Shown here: piece after piece, positions 8,924 through 16,736 of the stretch
How the letters are laid out: the number at the start of each line of letters is the position of its first letter
Position numbering within the stretch: position 1 is the stretch's first letter
Assembly (NCBI RefSeq): GCF_000024085.1
Contig: NC_013166.1
Span: 1,550,001 to 1,614,000, forward strand
Direction: 5' to 3'
Source of the DNA: Kangiella koreensis DSM 16069
Lineage (GTDB): Bacteria > Pseudomonadota > Gammaproteobacteria > Enterobacterales > Kangiellaceae
Length of the DNA stretch: 64,000 bases
Translations under genes and position numbers: made by a program
The notes under the pieces: model-generated
Seen by the model: the letters and a program-made list of their open reading frames with translations, nothing else
The model's database searches: none
Told to the model about the DNA's origin: nothing

Positions 8924-9568
8924 ATGAAGCAGTTAGTTATCTTACTTCACGGCATGGGCCGCACCCGCTTTTCCATGTGGTCTTTAGAGAAGCACTTTAA
9001 GCAGCAAGGATATAAGGTACTCAATGAGTCCTATGACTCGCGGACAAAGCCGATTGAGGTTATTGCCGAAGAACACATTGGCAAGCTTCTACAGTCCGCC
9101 AATAGCGATGACTTTGAAGCGATTCACTTTGTCACCCACTCCCTTGGCGGCATCATGCTGCGCTATTACTTAAGTCATCATGCCATTGATAAGTTAGGTC
9201 GTATCGTCATGATCGCGCCCCCCAACCAAGGCAGCGAGGTGGCAGAACTCTACCGAGATAAGCTGTGGTATAAACTCGCTACCGGCAAACCCGGGCAGCA
9301 ACTGTATATTCATAACAATCCGCTACTTGAGCAGCTGAAGCCAATACCAACCGATGTTGGAATCATGATCGGCACCAAATCCTCTGATCCCTGGTTTAAT
9401 CATGCCTTCGCGGGACCACACGATGGCAAAGTCTCCGTTGAAAGCGCCCGACTGCCTGAAATGAAAGACTTCATCACCGTCGACCACGGCCACACCTTCA
9501 TCATGAACAACAAAAAAGTACAGCAACACATAGAACGCTTTTTGCAACATGGAATTTTTGAGCATTAG
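8924..9568 (+). CDS. Lipase-like alpha/beta hydrolase
   Basis: A 214-residue cytoplasmic alpha/beta hydrolase of the PGAP1/EstA-like lipase group. The oxyanion motif LLHGMGRT is at residues 7-14. The nucleophile elbow THSLGG carries the catalytic Ser, and the final VDHGHTFIM supplies the catalytic His. APPNQGSE is typical of this group after the nucleophile strand. There is no signal peptide or lid insertion, and the substrate is unknown. It is divergent from the Lrp-type regulator gene and followed by a palindromic repeat element. The ribosome binding site before the ATG is weak (ATAATA). Confidence 0.8.
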   Translation: MKQLVILLHGMGRTRFSMWSLEKHFKQQGYKVLNESYDSRTKPIEVIAEEHIGKLLQSANSDDFEAIHFVTHSLGGIMLRYYLSHHAIDKLGRIVMIAPPNQGSEVAELYRDKLWYKLATGKPGQQLYIHNNPLLEQLKPIPTDVGIMIGTKSSDPWFNHAFAGPHDGKVSVESARLPEMKDFITVDHGHTFIMNNKKVQQHIERFLQHGIFEH

Positions 9569-9656
9569 CCTTCAAATAGATAAAAAAAGAAGATTAAATT
9601 AGTTTCAATGATATTTAATATTGAGCACTAAGCATCGGCTAGCACCAAATACCCCA

Positions 9657-9800
9657 TTAAAAGTTAGCCTCAATGTTCAAAATCATAGTGTAAATTGGGC
9701 AGGACAGCCCAATTTAGCAAATTCGAAACATGGATGTTTCGTTTTGCGGCACGTTAAGTGATTTTTAATGTTGAGGGTAGCGCGAAGCGACTAACTTTTA
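9657..9800. repeat. Nested palindromic element
   Basis: Arms TAAAAGTTAG + CCTCAATGTT + AAAATCA (9657 onward) and their near reverse complement (9765-9800) enclose two perfect hairpins: AAATTGGGC/GCCCAATTT (9692-9716) and CGAAACAT/ATGTTTCG (9724-9741). The right arm alone carries a small extra hairpin around GCGCGAAGCG. This lies in a 406-bp gap (9569-9974) where I see no gene. The remaining part is A/T-rich with GTTC..GAAC runs near 9815-9845. It looks like a dispersed palindromic repeat or structured RNA; no transposase is nearby. Confidence 0.55.
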
Positions 9801-9920
9801 GGGCGAGTTTTTTGGTTCGTTTTTTGCTCGTTCAAAAAATGAACATTAGAATTAAATATCTATCAATATATTTATCCCGACGCAGCTGATGCTTAACTTT
9901 GAATACTGAGATAAAGACAC

Positions 9921-9945
9921 AAAAAAGCCCGCAAACTGCGGGCTT
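9921..9945 (-). terminator. Rho-independent terminator of S9 peptidase gene
   Basis: On the minus strand AAGCCCGC/GCGGGCTT forms the stem and a T6 tract follows, 30 bp past the S9 peptidase stop codon. Confidence 0.8.
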
Positions 9946-9974
9946 CTTCTTAGTTCAATTTCGAAATTCTGATA

Positions 9975-12017
9975 TTAACTGTCAGAACTATCAGAACCAT
10001 TTTCAAGTTTCTCTTCATGTTGAAGATCATAAGGAGGAGGATTACCGCCCTTACCTTTCAGGTAATGATCCATCCAACGCATTAAACGCATAGAGTAATC
10101 CAGCTGTGCAGCCGCTTTGCGATTACCATGACCTTCACCAGGATAGAGAACCAAACGAACAGGCGCATTACCTAATGTTTTCAGGTAACGGTACATCTCC
10201 ATTGATTGCGATGGATGTACGCGAGTATCGGCTTCACCGTGCATAATCAACAAAGGCGTTTTACCTTTTGGTGCATGATAAATCGGGCTGGTTTCCAGCA
10301 TCCACTGATAATCATCCCAAGGCCACGCACGAGCATGAACTGCCTGCATTTCGTTAGGAATATCAGTCGTACCAAACTTGGAAAGCTGGTTTGAAATGCC
10401 TACAAACATAACGCCTGCCGCATAGTGCTCTGACAATGCAGTTGAAGACCAGGCCGTTGCATAACCGCCATAAGATCCACCAGTAATACCTGCTTTATCG
10501 GTATCAACCATGCCATCTTTTACTAGTGCCAGCTTACCGTCAAGAATATCAGTAAACTCAGGGTCAGCGTATGCATGCTGATCCAAACGAGCGAATTCAT
10601 CACCACGACCGGTACTGCCTCGGTAGTTAGGGAAAAGTGAGAAATAGCCTTGCGCAGAAGCATATTGTGCAGGGTCACCATAATTGGTATTCCAACCATT
10701 AGAATCGTGCGCTTCTGGGCCACCATGAACAAAAGCAATCATCGGGTAACGCTTGCCTTTTTTATAGTTCAATGGATATACCAGAACGCCTTGAATTTTT
10801 AGCCCATCGCGCGCTTCATATTCATAAGCGACCTGCTTACCAAGCGCTTTATCCGCTAACCAAGAGTTACTGTTGGTCAGGCGCTCAAAGCCTTCTGCAT
10901 TAAAGGCATAGACTTCACGAGGATGCGAAGCTGTATCAGTCATGGCATAGATGTCACCATTGTTAGATACGCTCAAACGACGCTGAATGCCGTTACCATA
11001 ATCAACCACTGGACGGTCAGCAATTTTGCGCTTGATAGCAGCTCTAACGATGCGGCTTTCTACACCCTGATGCTCGATGTAAATGACATCGTCACCCTGC
11101 CATGCAATATCCATCACATGGCTGCTCAAATTAGCAACACGCTTATAAACCGTCTCATCATCAACGTTAGCAATATATAAAGCGCCATTGGTTGGATCGT
11201 TGTAATCATTTGCGCCCAGGAAAGCAATCTGCTGGCCATCAGTTGACCACACTGCTTTGCCCTGCTTGCCTTCAGTTTTAAAGCTGGCAACAATATCGCC
11301 ATCCAGATCAACAACCTTTAAAGACTTCTTCATATAGATGTCATCAATCAAAGATGTTGGTGACGTTTGAATCATTAACTGATCATTTACTGGAGAGAAA
11401 GCGACTGAGAGGACGTGGTCTTTAATATCCAGTTTTTCTGGTTTTTGAGAATCTTCCTGCGAAGCTAATTCATAAAGCCACGCATGAGTCATTTTAATAT
11501 CTTCTTCATAAACCTTGGCTTTAAAACCTTTTTTATCAAGCTTCTCTAAATGCTTCGGATCCTTCTCTTTGGCAAGAAAAACCAGCTTAGAACCATCATG
11601 ACTGATAGTGTATCCACCGATATCGGTTTCAAAGCTTAAAACTTGCTGAGACTCACCACCATCAACTGGGATTTTGTAAAGCGAATTATGCTTGTCTTCA
11701 CCGCGCTTGGAGGTGTAATAGATTGCTGAGCTATCATGTGCCCACTGTACACCACCGATGCTAACCTTGCCGGTAATGAAAGGACGGGCTTCGCCACCTT
11801 TCTTCATTACAAACAATTGATTCCAGGCAGTGCCATCTTCATCGACATACGGCGTGCGTGGTTTAGATTGTGTAAATGCAATGTAGTCACCATTCGGTGA
11901 AACATCTAAAGAAGTAACAGACTGTAACTTCGAAATATCTTCCAAAGTCATGCCTGTATTTGCCATCAAGCCTGTAGAGGCAAGAAGCAAACTCATAGAA
12001 ATCAATAACTTTTTCAT
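9975..12017 (-). CDS. Exported S9 family peptidase (acylaminoacyl-peptidase/DPP-like)
   Basis: A 680-residue secreted serine peptidase. A Sec signal peptide (MKKLLISMSLLLASTGLMAN) is followed by a WD40-like beta-propeller of about residues 25-400, with repeated 'SPNGDYIAF' and 'SHDGSKLVF' blades. The C-terminal alpha/beta hydrolase domain carries Ser at about residue 515 (GGSYGGY), Asp in GEADTRVHPSQS and His in GEGHGNR. The frame is open 69 nt further upstream, but the ATG at 12017 has AAGGGGA and begins the signal peptide. It probably trims oligopeptides in the periplasm. It is a different S9 subfamily from the prolyl oligopeptidase at 56.8 kb. Confidence 0.88.
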   Translation of the reverse strand: MKKLLISMSLLLASTGLMANTGMTLEDISKLQSVTSLDVSPNGDYIAFTQSKPRTPYVDEDGTAWNQLFVMKKGGEARPFITGKVSIGGVQWAHDSSAIYYTSKRGEDKHNSLYKIPVDGGESQQVLSFETDIGGYTISHDGSKLVFLAKEKDPKHLEKLDKKGFKAKVYEEDIKMTHAWLYELASQEDSQKPEKLDIKDHVLSVAFSPVNDQLMIQTSPTSLIDDIYMKKSLKVVDLDGDIVASFKTEGKQGKAVWSTDGQQIAFLGANDYNDPTNGALYIANVDDETVYKRVANLSSHVMDIAWQGDDVIYIEHQGVESRIVRAAIKRKIADRPVVDYGNGIQRRLSVSNNGDIYAMTDTASHPREVYAFNAEGFERLTNSNSWLADKALGKQVAYEYEARDGLKIQGVLVYPLNYKKGKRYPMIAFVHGGPEAHDSNGWNTNYGDPAQYASAQGYFSLFPNYRGSTGRGDEFARLDQHAYADPEFTDILDGKLALVKDGMVDTDKAGITGGSYGGYATAWSSTALSEHYAAGVMFVGISNQLSKFGTTDIPNEMQAVHARAWPWDDYQWMLETSPIYHAPKGKTPLLIMHGEADTRVHPSQSMEMYRYLKTLGNAPVRLVLYPGEGHGNRKAAAQLDYSMRLMRWMDHYLKGKGGNPPPYDLQHEEKLENGSDSSDS

Positions 12018-12174
12018 TGGTCCCCTTACGAACGTATCAATTAAGCCAAAAAATAATGAAATCAAAATTAACAAAGTGGACAGCATATAAAAAATCCAAC
12101 CTCAGTGCCAGCCCATAAACTTATTGGCTTTGTAAAGATAATCTATGCAGAAATGCTTTGTTACATTTGGAAAA

Positions 12175-12202
12175 TTGCCAGAACTGGCGGCTTTGTTAAA
12201 GT
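12175..12202 (+). promoter_or_regulatory. Promoter candidate for small RNA
   Basis: TTGCCA (12175-12180), a 16-bp spacer and TAAAGT (12197-12202). The start would be near 12209, and the only downstream plus-strand element before the terminator at 12289 is the structured region annotated as a small RNA. Confidence 0.4.
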
Positions 12203-12208
12203 GGGGGT

Positions 12209-12317
12209 GTGGAATTAGTATTAACTACCCCTTAGTGCTAAATCCCGCATCTCAAAATACCTCCTTCTCATTTTGAGACGCAACTTTTGCCCGCCTACTT
12301 TAGGCGGGCTTTTTTTT
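12209..12317 (+). ncRNA. Candidate small RNA with anti-SD loop
   Basis: No reading frame of any size exists on this strand, yet the stretch ends in a very strong plus-strand terminator (GCCCGCC/GGCGGGC, 12289-12309, then T8). Immediately before it a 9-bp stem, TCTCAAAAT/ATTTTGAGA (12250-12278), displays ACCTCCTTCTC in its loop, complementary to a Shine-Dalgarno sequence. A third pairing (GGGGGT/ACCCC) can form near the 5' end. No plus-strand gene upstream needs this terminator. Its 3' 18 nt overlap the end of the convergent chorismate mutase gene. The RNA and its ends are predicted, not shown. Confidence 0.45.
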
Positions 12318-12611
12318 GTCCATCTGAATGCGCAAACTCGCTTTAAAGATCGGTTTGAAAATAACTTCGATTTCAGACTGACTAAATGTCGGTTTAAACT
12401 CCTGATATAAACTCTCAATAATGGCCTGCTCTCTTGTTGGGTCATAATCAGTCATACCCAGTTGTTTTTTCTCTTCACTGAGCCTTAGAACCAGTTGTGC
12501 CCGCTTTTCCACCAGCACCATCAACTCCCTATCCAGTTCATCAATGTCTGAGCGTAAGTTCTGTATAATCTCTGAGTTCACCGTGGATCCACCGTATTCA
12601 TTAAAAACCAT
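12300..12611 (-). CDS. Stand-alone AroQ-type chorismate mutase
   Basis: A helical chorismate mutase (type II, AroQ fold) of up to 103 residues that converts chorismate to prephenate. The family pattern is clear: LRSDIDELDRELMVLVEKRAQLV, then KKQLGMTDYDPTREQAIIESL. There is no fused prephenate dehydratase or dehydrogenase and no signal peptide. The ATG at 12611 lacks a Shine-Dalgarno; the in-frame GTG at 12581 has GGTGGA six bases upstream and may be the real start. A TATAAT (minus strand, 12638-12643) precedes it. It is divergent from cmoA, whose product uses prephenate. Confidence 0.82.
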   Translation of the reverse strand: MVFNEYGGSTVNSEIIQNLRSDIDELDRELMVLVEKRAQLVLRLSEEKKQLGMTDYDPTREQAIIESLYQEFKPTFSQSEIEVIFKPIFKASLRIQMDKKKPA

Positions 12612-12696
12612 GGTTTAAGTATGGGTAAGTGCCGTCTATTATAGTAGAATTGCGACCAAAGTTGTTAAAAGCCTTTATCGGCTTGTTTAAACCATT

Positions 12697-13425
12697 ATGA
12701 CAGAGCGCAAAGACACCATTTTCGCAGAGCCGCAGGATATCAAGAAATTCGAATTTGACCAAAAGGTGGTCGAAGTCTTTCCGGACATGATTAAACGATC
12801 AGTGCCAGGCTATACCACAATCATTCAAGGTATTGCTGAAATAGCCCAACGCTTTGTTCAGCCGAATAGCACCATTTACGATTTGGGCTGCTCGCTTGGT
12901 GCTGCCTCTTTGGCGATTCGGCAAACTGTCGATCGCTCTGATTGCAAGATTATTGCCATTGATAACTCACCGGCCATGATTGAACGTTGCCAGATGATTC
13001 AGTCGAGCTATAACTTTGCCATGCCGATTGAAGTCATGGAAGCCGATATCAATGAGCTTGAAATGTCATCAGCCAGCATGGTTATTCTGAACTTCACGCT
13101 GCAGTTTCTACCTCGCGGTCATAGGCAGGAACTGGTTGACCGTATCTATGATGCCCTCCTTCCTGGTGGCTGTCTGGTGTTATCAGAGAAGATAACACTT
13201 CAACATAAAGCTCTCGATGAACACATTATCGATCTGCATCATGACTTCAAAAAGCAGAACGGCTACAGCGATATGGAAATAGCGCAAAAACGTGCAGCGC
13301 TAGAAAATGTGCTACTGCCAGATACTCGAGAAAAACATTACAAGCGCTTTGCCAATGCGGGCTTTAGCGAATACGACAGTTGGTTCCAGCAGTATAATTT
13401 CGCTTCTTTTATCGCCGTTAAATAA
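12697..13425 (+). CDS. cmoA: Carboxy-S-adenosyl-L-methionine synthase
   Basis: A 242-residue SAM-dependent enzyme that makes carboxy-SAM from SAM and prephenate, for the cmo5U34 wobble modification of tRNA. It has the Rossmann motif YDLGCSLGAASLAIRQ (about residues 65-80), the acidic IAIDNSPAM strand and the late FANAGFSEYDSWFQQYNF ending typical of CmoA. Length matches E. coli CmoA (247). It is the first gene of cmoA-cmoB-rluA, 18 bp before cmoB, and is divergent from a chorismate mutase gene that could supply its substrate. Confidence 0.95.
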   Translation: MTERKDTIFAEPQDIKKFEFDQKVVEVFPDMIKRSVPGYTTIIQGIAEIAQRFVQPNSTIYDLGCSLGAASLAIRQTVDRSDCKIIAIDNSPAMIERCQMIQSSYNFAMPIEVMEADINELEMSSASMVILNFTLQFLPRGHRQELVDRIYDALLPGGCLVLSEKITLQHKALDEHIIDLHHDFKKQNGYSDMEIAQKRAALENVLLPDTREKHYKRFANAGFSEYDSWFQQYNFASFIAVK

Positions 13426-13443
13426 AATAGCACTATTTCAAAA

Positions 13444-14451
13444 ATGATTAATTTCACTAACTCTTATAAAGCCATTGCCGATACTCGACTTTATCCGTGG
13501 CTTGATCAATTCAAGCAGGCCGTCAATGACCGCATGGCCGACTATACCCATGGAAATCTAAGCGACTGGATCAAATTGCTTAAGCAACTGCCTGACATCA
13601 CGCCTGATCATATTGAGCTGGCCAGCAAAGTAGAAATTGGTAGTGCTTCTCAATTATCAGAAGCTGAGCAGCAAGAGCTCAAGCAGTTGTTAATGAAGTT
13701 TCATCCATGGCGTAAAGGCCCTTTTCACTTGTTCGGGCAACATATCGATACTGAGTGGCGCTCGGATTGGAAATGGGATCGACTTAAAGACCAAATTAGC
13801 TCACTCGAAGATCGTATTGTTTTAGATGTGGGTTGCGGCAACGGTTACCACTGTTGGCGTATGGCCGCACAAAATCCAAAGCTGGTGCTCGGCATTGACC
13901 CATCGCAATTATTCTTAATGCAGTTTGCAGTGATGCAAACCTATTTGGCCGACTATCCGGTTCACTACTTGCCGGTTGGTCTTGAGTACCTACCAGAAAA
14001 CTTATCGAATCAAGGTTTCGACACCATTTTTTCCATGGGAGTTCTTTATCATCGCCGTTCACCCATTGACCACATATTGCACATGAAAAACCTGCTGCGT
14101 CCAGGTGGCGAACTGGTGCTTGAAACCCTTGTCATTGACGGTGAACCTGATCAGTGCCTGATTCCCAAAAACCGTTACGCACAGATGAATAATGTCTGGT
14201 TTATACCAACCACCGGCATGCTGAAAAACTGGCTGGCAAAGCTTGATTTTCAGGATATCAAAATCGCCAATGTCGCTAAGACTGGGCTTGATGAACAACG
14301 CGCAACCGATTGGATGACCTTTCAGTCACTTGAAGACTACCTAGATCCACAGAACAAAGATCTGACCATTGAAGGCTACCCCGCTCCAAAGCGGGCTGTG
14401 ATGATTGCTACTAAACCGGGTAAGCGCGGCAAAGCAAAGGCTGGCAACTAA
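13444..14451 (+). CDS. cmoB: tRNA U34 carboxymethyltransferase
   Basis: A 335-residue enzyme that moves the carboxymethyl group of carboxy-SAM to 5-hydroxyuridine-34 of tRNA. Motifs include KGPFHLFGQHIDTEWRSDWKW, the SAM-site VLDVGCGNGYHCWRM and GVLYHRRSP, all characteristic of CmoB. It works with the adjacent CmoA. tRNA-Val(UAC), a usual target class of this modification, is encoded in this window at 32.4 kb. The stop codon overlaps the rluA start (TAATG), implying translational coupling. Confidence 0.95.
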   Translation: MINFTNSYKAIADTRLYPWLDQFKQAVNDRMADYTHGNLSDWIKLLKQLPDITPDHIELASKVEIGSASQLSEAEQQELKQLLMKFHPWRKGPFHLFGQHIDTEWRSDWKWDRLKDQISSLEDRIVLDVGCGNGYHCWRMAAQNPKLVLGIDPSQLFLMQFAVMQTYLADYPVHYLPVGLEYLPENLSNQGFDTIFSMGVLYHRRSPIDHILHMKNLLRPGGELVLETLVIDGEPDQCLIPKNRYAQMNNVWFIPTTGMLKNWLAKLDFQDIKIANVAKTGLDEQRATDWMTFQSLEDYLDPQNKDLTIEGYPAPKRAVMIATKPGKRGKAKAGN

Positions 14452-15119
14452 TGGCTGATTATCATATTGTCCCTTTCTGCCCTGAGCCGGTTCGCATTCT
14501 ACATCCTGACAAGCATTTCTTATTCGTCAATAAACCAGCCGGCTTATTGAGTATCCCCGGACGTCACGAAGAGAATAAGGACTGCGTGGTTACCCGTTTG
14601 CAAAACCACCCGAAATCAAAAACAGCTTCAATCGTGCACCGTTTAGATATGGCAACATCTGGCGTTATGATATTGGCTCAAACCAAGTTTGCTCATCGCG
14701 AAATCAGCAAGCAGTTTGAATTGCGTCAAACCGACAAATACTACATCGCTGTTGTAGACGCCATTGTTGAAAAGGACAGTGGTGTTATCGACCTGCCGAT
14801 GATTGCCGACTGGCCGAATCGACCTAAACAAAAGATAGACTTTGAAGAAGGCAAAAAAGCTGTAACCGAATGGGAAGTGCTCGAGCGCGATTTGGAGAAA
14901 CAAACGACTCGCTTAAAACTTAAACCCATAACCGGCCGTAGCCATCAGCTACGTTTGCACTGTTTCGAACTAGGCCACCCCATTCTTGGCTGCCACCTGT
15001 ACCACAAAAACGGCTCAGAAACTAAAGCGAAACGACTACTACTCCACGCAGCAAGCCTGACCATTACTCATCCAAAATCCTGCAAAAACATCACAGTCGA
15101 ATCACCCTGCCCGTTTTAG
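14451..15119 (+). CDS. rluA: Dual-specificity 23S rRNA/tRNA pseudouridine synthase
   Basis: A 222-residue pseudouridine synthase of the RluA family, matching E. coli RluA (219) in length and motifs; that enzyme modifies U746 of 23S rRNA and U32 of several tRNAs. The catalytic Asp lies in VHRLDMATSG. NKPAGLLSIPGR, DLPMIADWPNRPKQK and KPITGRSHQLRLH are close to E. coli RluA. There is no S4 domain, as expected for RluA. Its ATG overlaps the cmoB stop, so it is the third gene of a tRNA-modification operon. The start of the tRNA-Arg array promoter follows directly after its stop. Confidence 0.92.
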   Translation: MADYHIVPFCPEPVRILHPDKHFLFVNKPAGLLSIPGRHEENKDCVVTRLQNHPKSKTASIVHRLDMATSGVMILAQTKFAHREISKQFELRQTDKYYIAVVDAIVEKDSGVIDLPMIADWPNRPKQKIDFEEGKKAVTEWEVLERDLEKQTTRLKLKPITGRSHQLRLHCFELGHPILGCHLYHKNGSETKAKRLLLHAASLTITHPKSCKNITVESPCPF

Positions 15120-15120
15120 C

Positions 15121-15149
15121 TTGATAAACTCATGAATAATTGTGAAAAT
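15121..15149 (+). promoter_or_regulatory. Promoter of the tRNA-Arg array
   Basis: TTGATA (15121-15126), a 17-bp spacer, GAAAAT (15144-15149) and a GC-rich discriminator ACGCCCGC, as found in stringently controlled stable-RNA promoters. It begins two bases after the rluA stop codon. Transcription would start just before the first repeat unit at 15162 and read through all units into the tRNA. Confidence 0.5.
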
Positions 15150-15161
15150 ACGCCCGCTTTA

Positions 15162-15527
15162 GCACCTGTAGCTGGGACTACCCCTTCTTCGAAAGAAGAT
15201 AGGGTACAACTGGATTAGAGCGAAGCTCTAAAGTAATCTCAGTGCATGAGAAGTTTAAAGAAACATTTGAGTATATAAATTATGGACCTGTAGCTGGGAC
15301 TGCCCCTTCTTCGAAAGAAGATAGGGTACAGCTGGATTAGAGCGAAGCTCTAAAGTAATCTCAGTGCATGAGAAGTTTAAAGAAACATTTAAGTATATAA
15401 ATTATGCACCTGTAGCTGGGACTGCCCCTTCTTCGAAAGAAGATAGGGTACAGCTGGATTAGAGCGAAGCTCTAAAGTAATCTCAGTGCATGAGAAGTTT
15501 AGAGAAACATTTAAGCATATAAATTAT
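15162..15527 (+). repeat. Three 122-bp tRNA-derived tandem repeats
   Basis: Units start at 15162, 15284 and 15406 with an exact 122-bp period, and the tRNA-Arg gene starts at 15528, exactly one more period on. Each unit opens with the tRNA's first 12 nt (GCACCTGTAGCT; GGACCTGTAGCT in unit 2). A 33-nt insertion with a strong hairpin (CTTCTT-CGAA-AGAAG core) follows, then the tRNA D-arm sequence (CAGCTGGAT-T-AGAGC), a 7-bp GAA-triloop hairpin, and an acceptor-like CTCAGTGC. The anticodon and T arms are missing. Units differ at only a few positions. This accounts for the whole gap between rluA and the tRNA. Confidence 0.9.
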
Positions 15528-15604
15528 GCACCTGTAGCTCAGCTGGATAGAGCGTTGCCCTCCGGAGGCAAAGGTCAGAGGTTCGAATCCTCTCAGGTGC
15601 GCCA
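15528..15604 (+). tRNA. tRNA-Arg (CCG)
   Basis: A 77-nt gene with encoded CCA. The acceptor stem is GCACCTG/CAGGTGC with discriminator G. The D-arm is GCTC/GAGC, the anticodon stem TTGCC/GGCAA with loop CTCCGGA giving anticodon CCG, and the T-arm AGAGG-TTCGAAT-CCTCT. All four arms pair fully, so this copy is functional, unlike the three partial units before it. TATAAATTAT directly precedes its 5' end, but the better promoter lies at 15121. No clear T-tract terminator follows before the convergent DUF2489 gene. Confidence 0.97.
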
Positions 15605-15613
15605 TTTCCTTGA

Positions 15614-16087
15614 CTAAGAAATACTCTGCTCCGAACTCTGAAAATGTAAAACAGCCTTATCAACGGACTGTTTTATTTCTGATTCATATTCAGACTCAAT
15701 CTCCATCATCAGTTTTGTATGCATCATCTTTTCTTTAGTTTTTAGATCCTTCCAGCCTTCGTGCGTTGGAATATGCGCAGTTTTATCATAAATGGTATAG
15801 AAGACTGTAAAGTTGTCTCTTAGCTGCTCATCTAATCGCAGCTGATCAATAAGAACTTTCAGCCGAATGCAGCCTTCAATTGTTGGGCACTGCTCATGCT
15901 GCATAGCTTTAGCAATAGAGATGATACTTTCAATAATTGATTTAATCTGAGCATCATGCTTTTCAACTTGAGCTGCCTCTGATTGCTCAATAGCTTCCTT
16001 CTGCTTGTTAAGCTTATAAAGAAGAAACGTTGCATAACTGGCAAGAGCCAAGGTTATAAGTCCTGCGATGATGTAAAAAGTAGTCAT
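15614..16087 (-). CDS. DUF2489 membrane-anchored protein
   Basis: A 157-residue protein with one N-terminal membrane helix ([21 protein letters not shown], about residues 4-24), a coiled-coil-like linker ([22 protein letters not shown]) and a cytoplasmic helical domain. [17 protein letters not shown] and [17 protein letters not shown] match what I recall of DUF2489, a gammaproteobacterial family of unknown function. It ends 9 bp from the converging tRNA-Arg gene. The ATG at 16087 begins the membrane helix and is the natural start. Confidence 0.7.
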   Translation of the reverse strand: MTTFYIIAGLITLALASYATFLLYKLNKQKEAIEQSEAAQVEKHDAQIKSIIESIISIAKAMQHEQCPTIEGCIRLKVLIDQLRLDEQLRDNFTVFYTIYDKTAHIPTHEGWKDLKTKEKMMHTKLMMEIESEYESEIKQSVDKAVLHFQSSEQSIS

Positions 16088-16154
16088 AAGATTTAAGCTT
16101 TTAAAAGTATGTGGGCATTGTACTGGAAGTCATGATAATACAAAAATTCATAGA

Positions 16155-16718
16155 TTACTTACCGATCATCTGTTCAATAATCGGAAACACCCGCTCAAAC
16201 TCGGTGAAGCGATGTGAGCCAGTTTGGAATCTATGTATCGGGTAAATGCCTTCCAGCTCTTTAGCGGTCTTTTCGGAATCGAGCACTTCGTCATCCATGG
16301 CTAAAACTACTTCGCATTGCCCATAAGGTTCGCTGGTAACTTTATAGTGATTAAAATCTTGCAGATCTTTTGTGGTCACTTTGATAATTTCATCAAACTC
16401 GCCATAGACTTTGAACTCACCAGTTTCCAGTGTTCTATCGGGGTGCAACGATGGATTAATCATTAATGATTTGATGGGAAGTTCGGAAGCCAGCCATCTT
16501 GCCCAAAAGCCACCCAGCGAGGTTCCAACGACGATTAAATCATCATCTTTACCAATCAGTTTTTCATATTCATTAATGAGTATTTCTTCAGCTACCACCG
16601 GTGAGTGCGGTGTATAACTGATGCCCTGAACATTACAGTTTGGGAAGGCCTTTTGCATAGCATTGACTTTGGGGCTTTTGGCGGAACTTCGAAACCCATG
16701 TAGATACCAGATATTCAT
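16155..16718 (-). CDS. YqiA/YcfP-like alpha/beta fold hydrolase
   Basis: A 187-residue esterase-like protein of the YqiA/UPF0227 group. IWYLHGFRSSAKSPK opens the fold, VVGTSLGGFWARWLA holds the nucleophile Ser, MDDEVLD the acidic residue and GSHRFTEFE the catalytic His. E. coli YqiA shows the same order (LHGFNSS, GSSLGG, GDEVLDY, GGNHAF). YqiA has esterase activity on short acyl substrates; the natural substrate is unknown. It lies 18 bp downstream of the WYL regulator on the same strand and is probably co-transcribed with it. Confidence 0.85.
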   Translation of the reverse strand: MNIWYLHGFRSSAKSPKVNAMQKAFPNCNVQGISYTPHSPVVAEEILINEYEKLIGKDDDLIVVGTSLGGFWARWLASELPIKSLMINPSLHPDRTLETGEFKVYGEFDEIIKVTTKDLQDFNHYKVTSEPYGQCEVVLAMDDEVLDSEKTAKELEGIYPIHRFQTGSHRFTEFERVFPIIEQMIGK

Positions 16719-16736
16719 TATAAACCTTATATTCGA

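Noticed and set aside
15162..15527. CRISPR array
   Set aside because: Units are 122 bp, nearly identical along their whole length, and lack short repeats with unique spacers; they are tRNA-derived and there is no cas gene.
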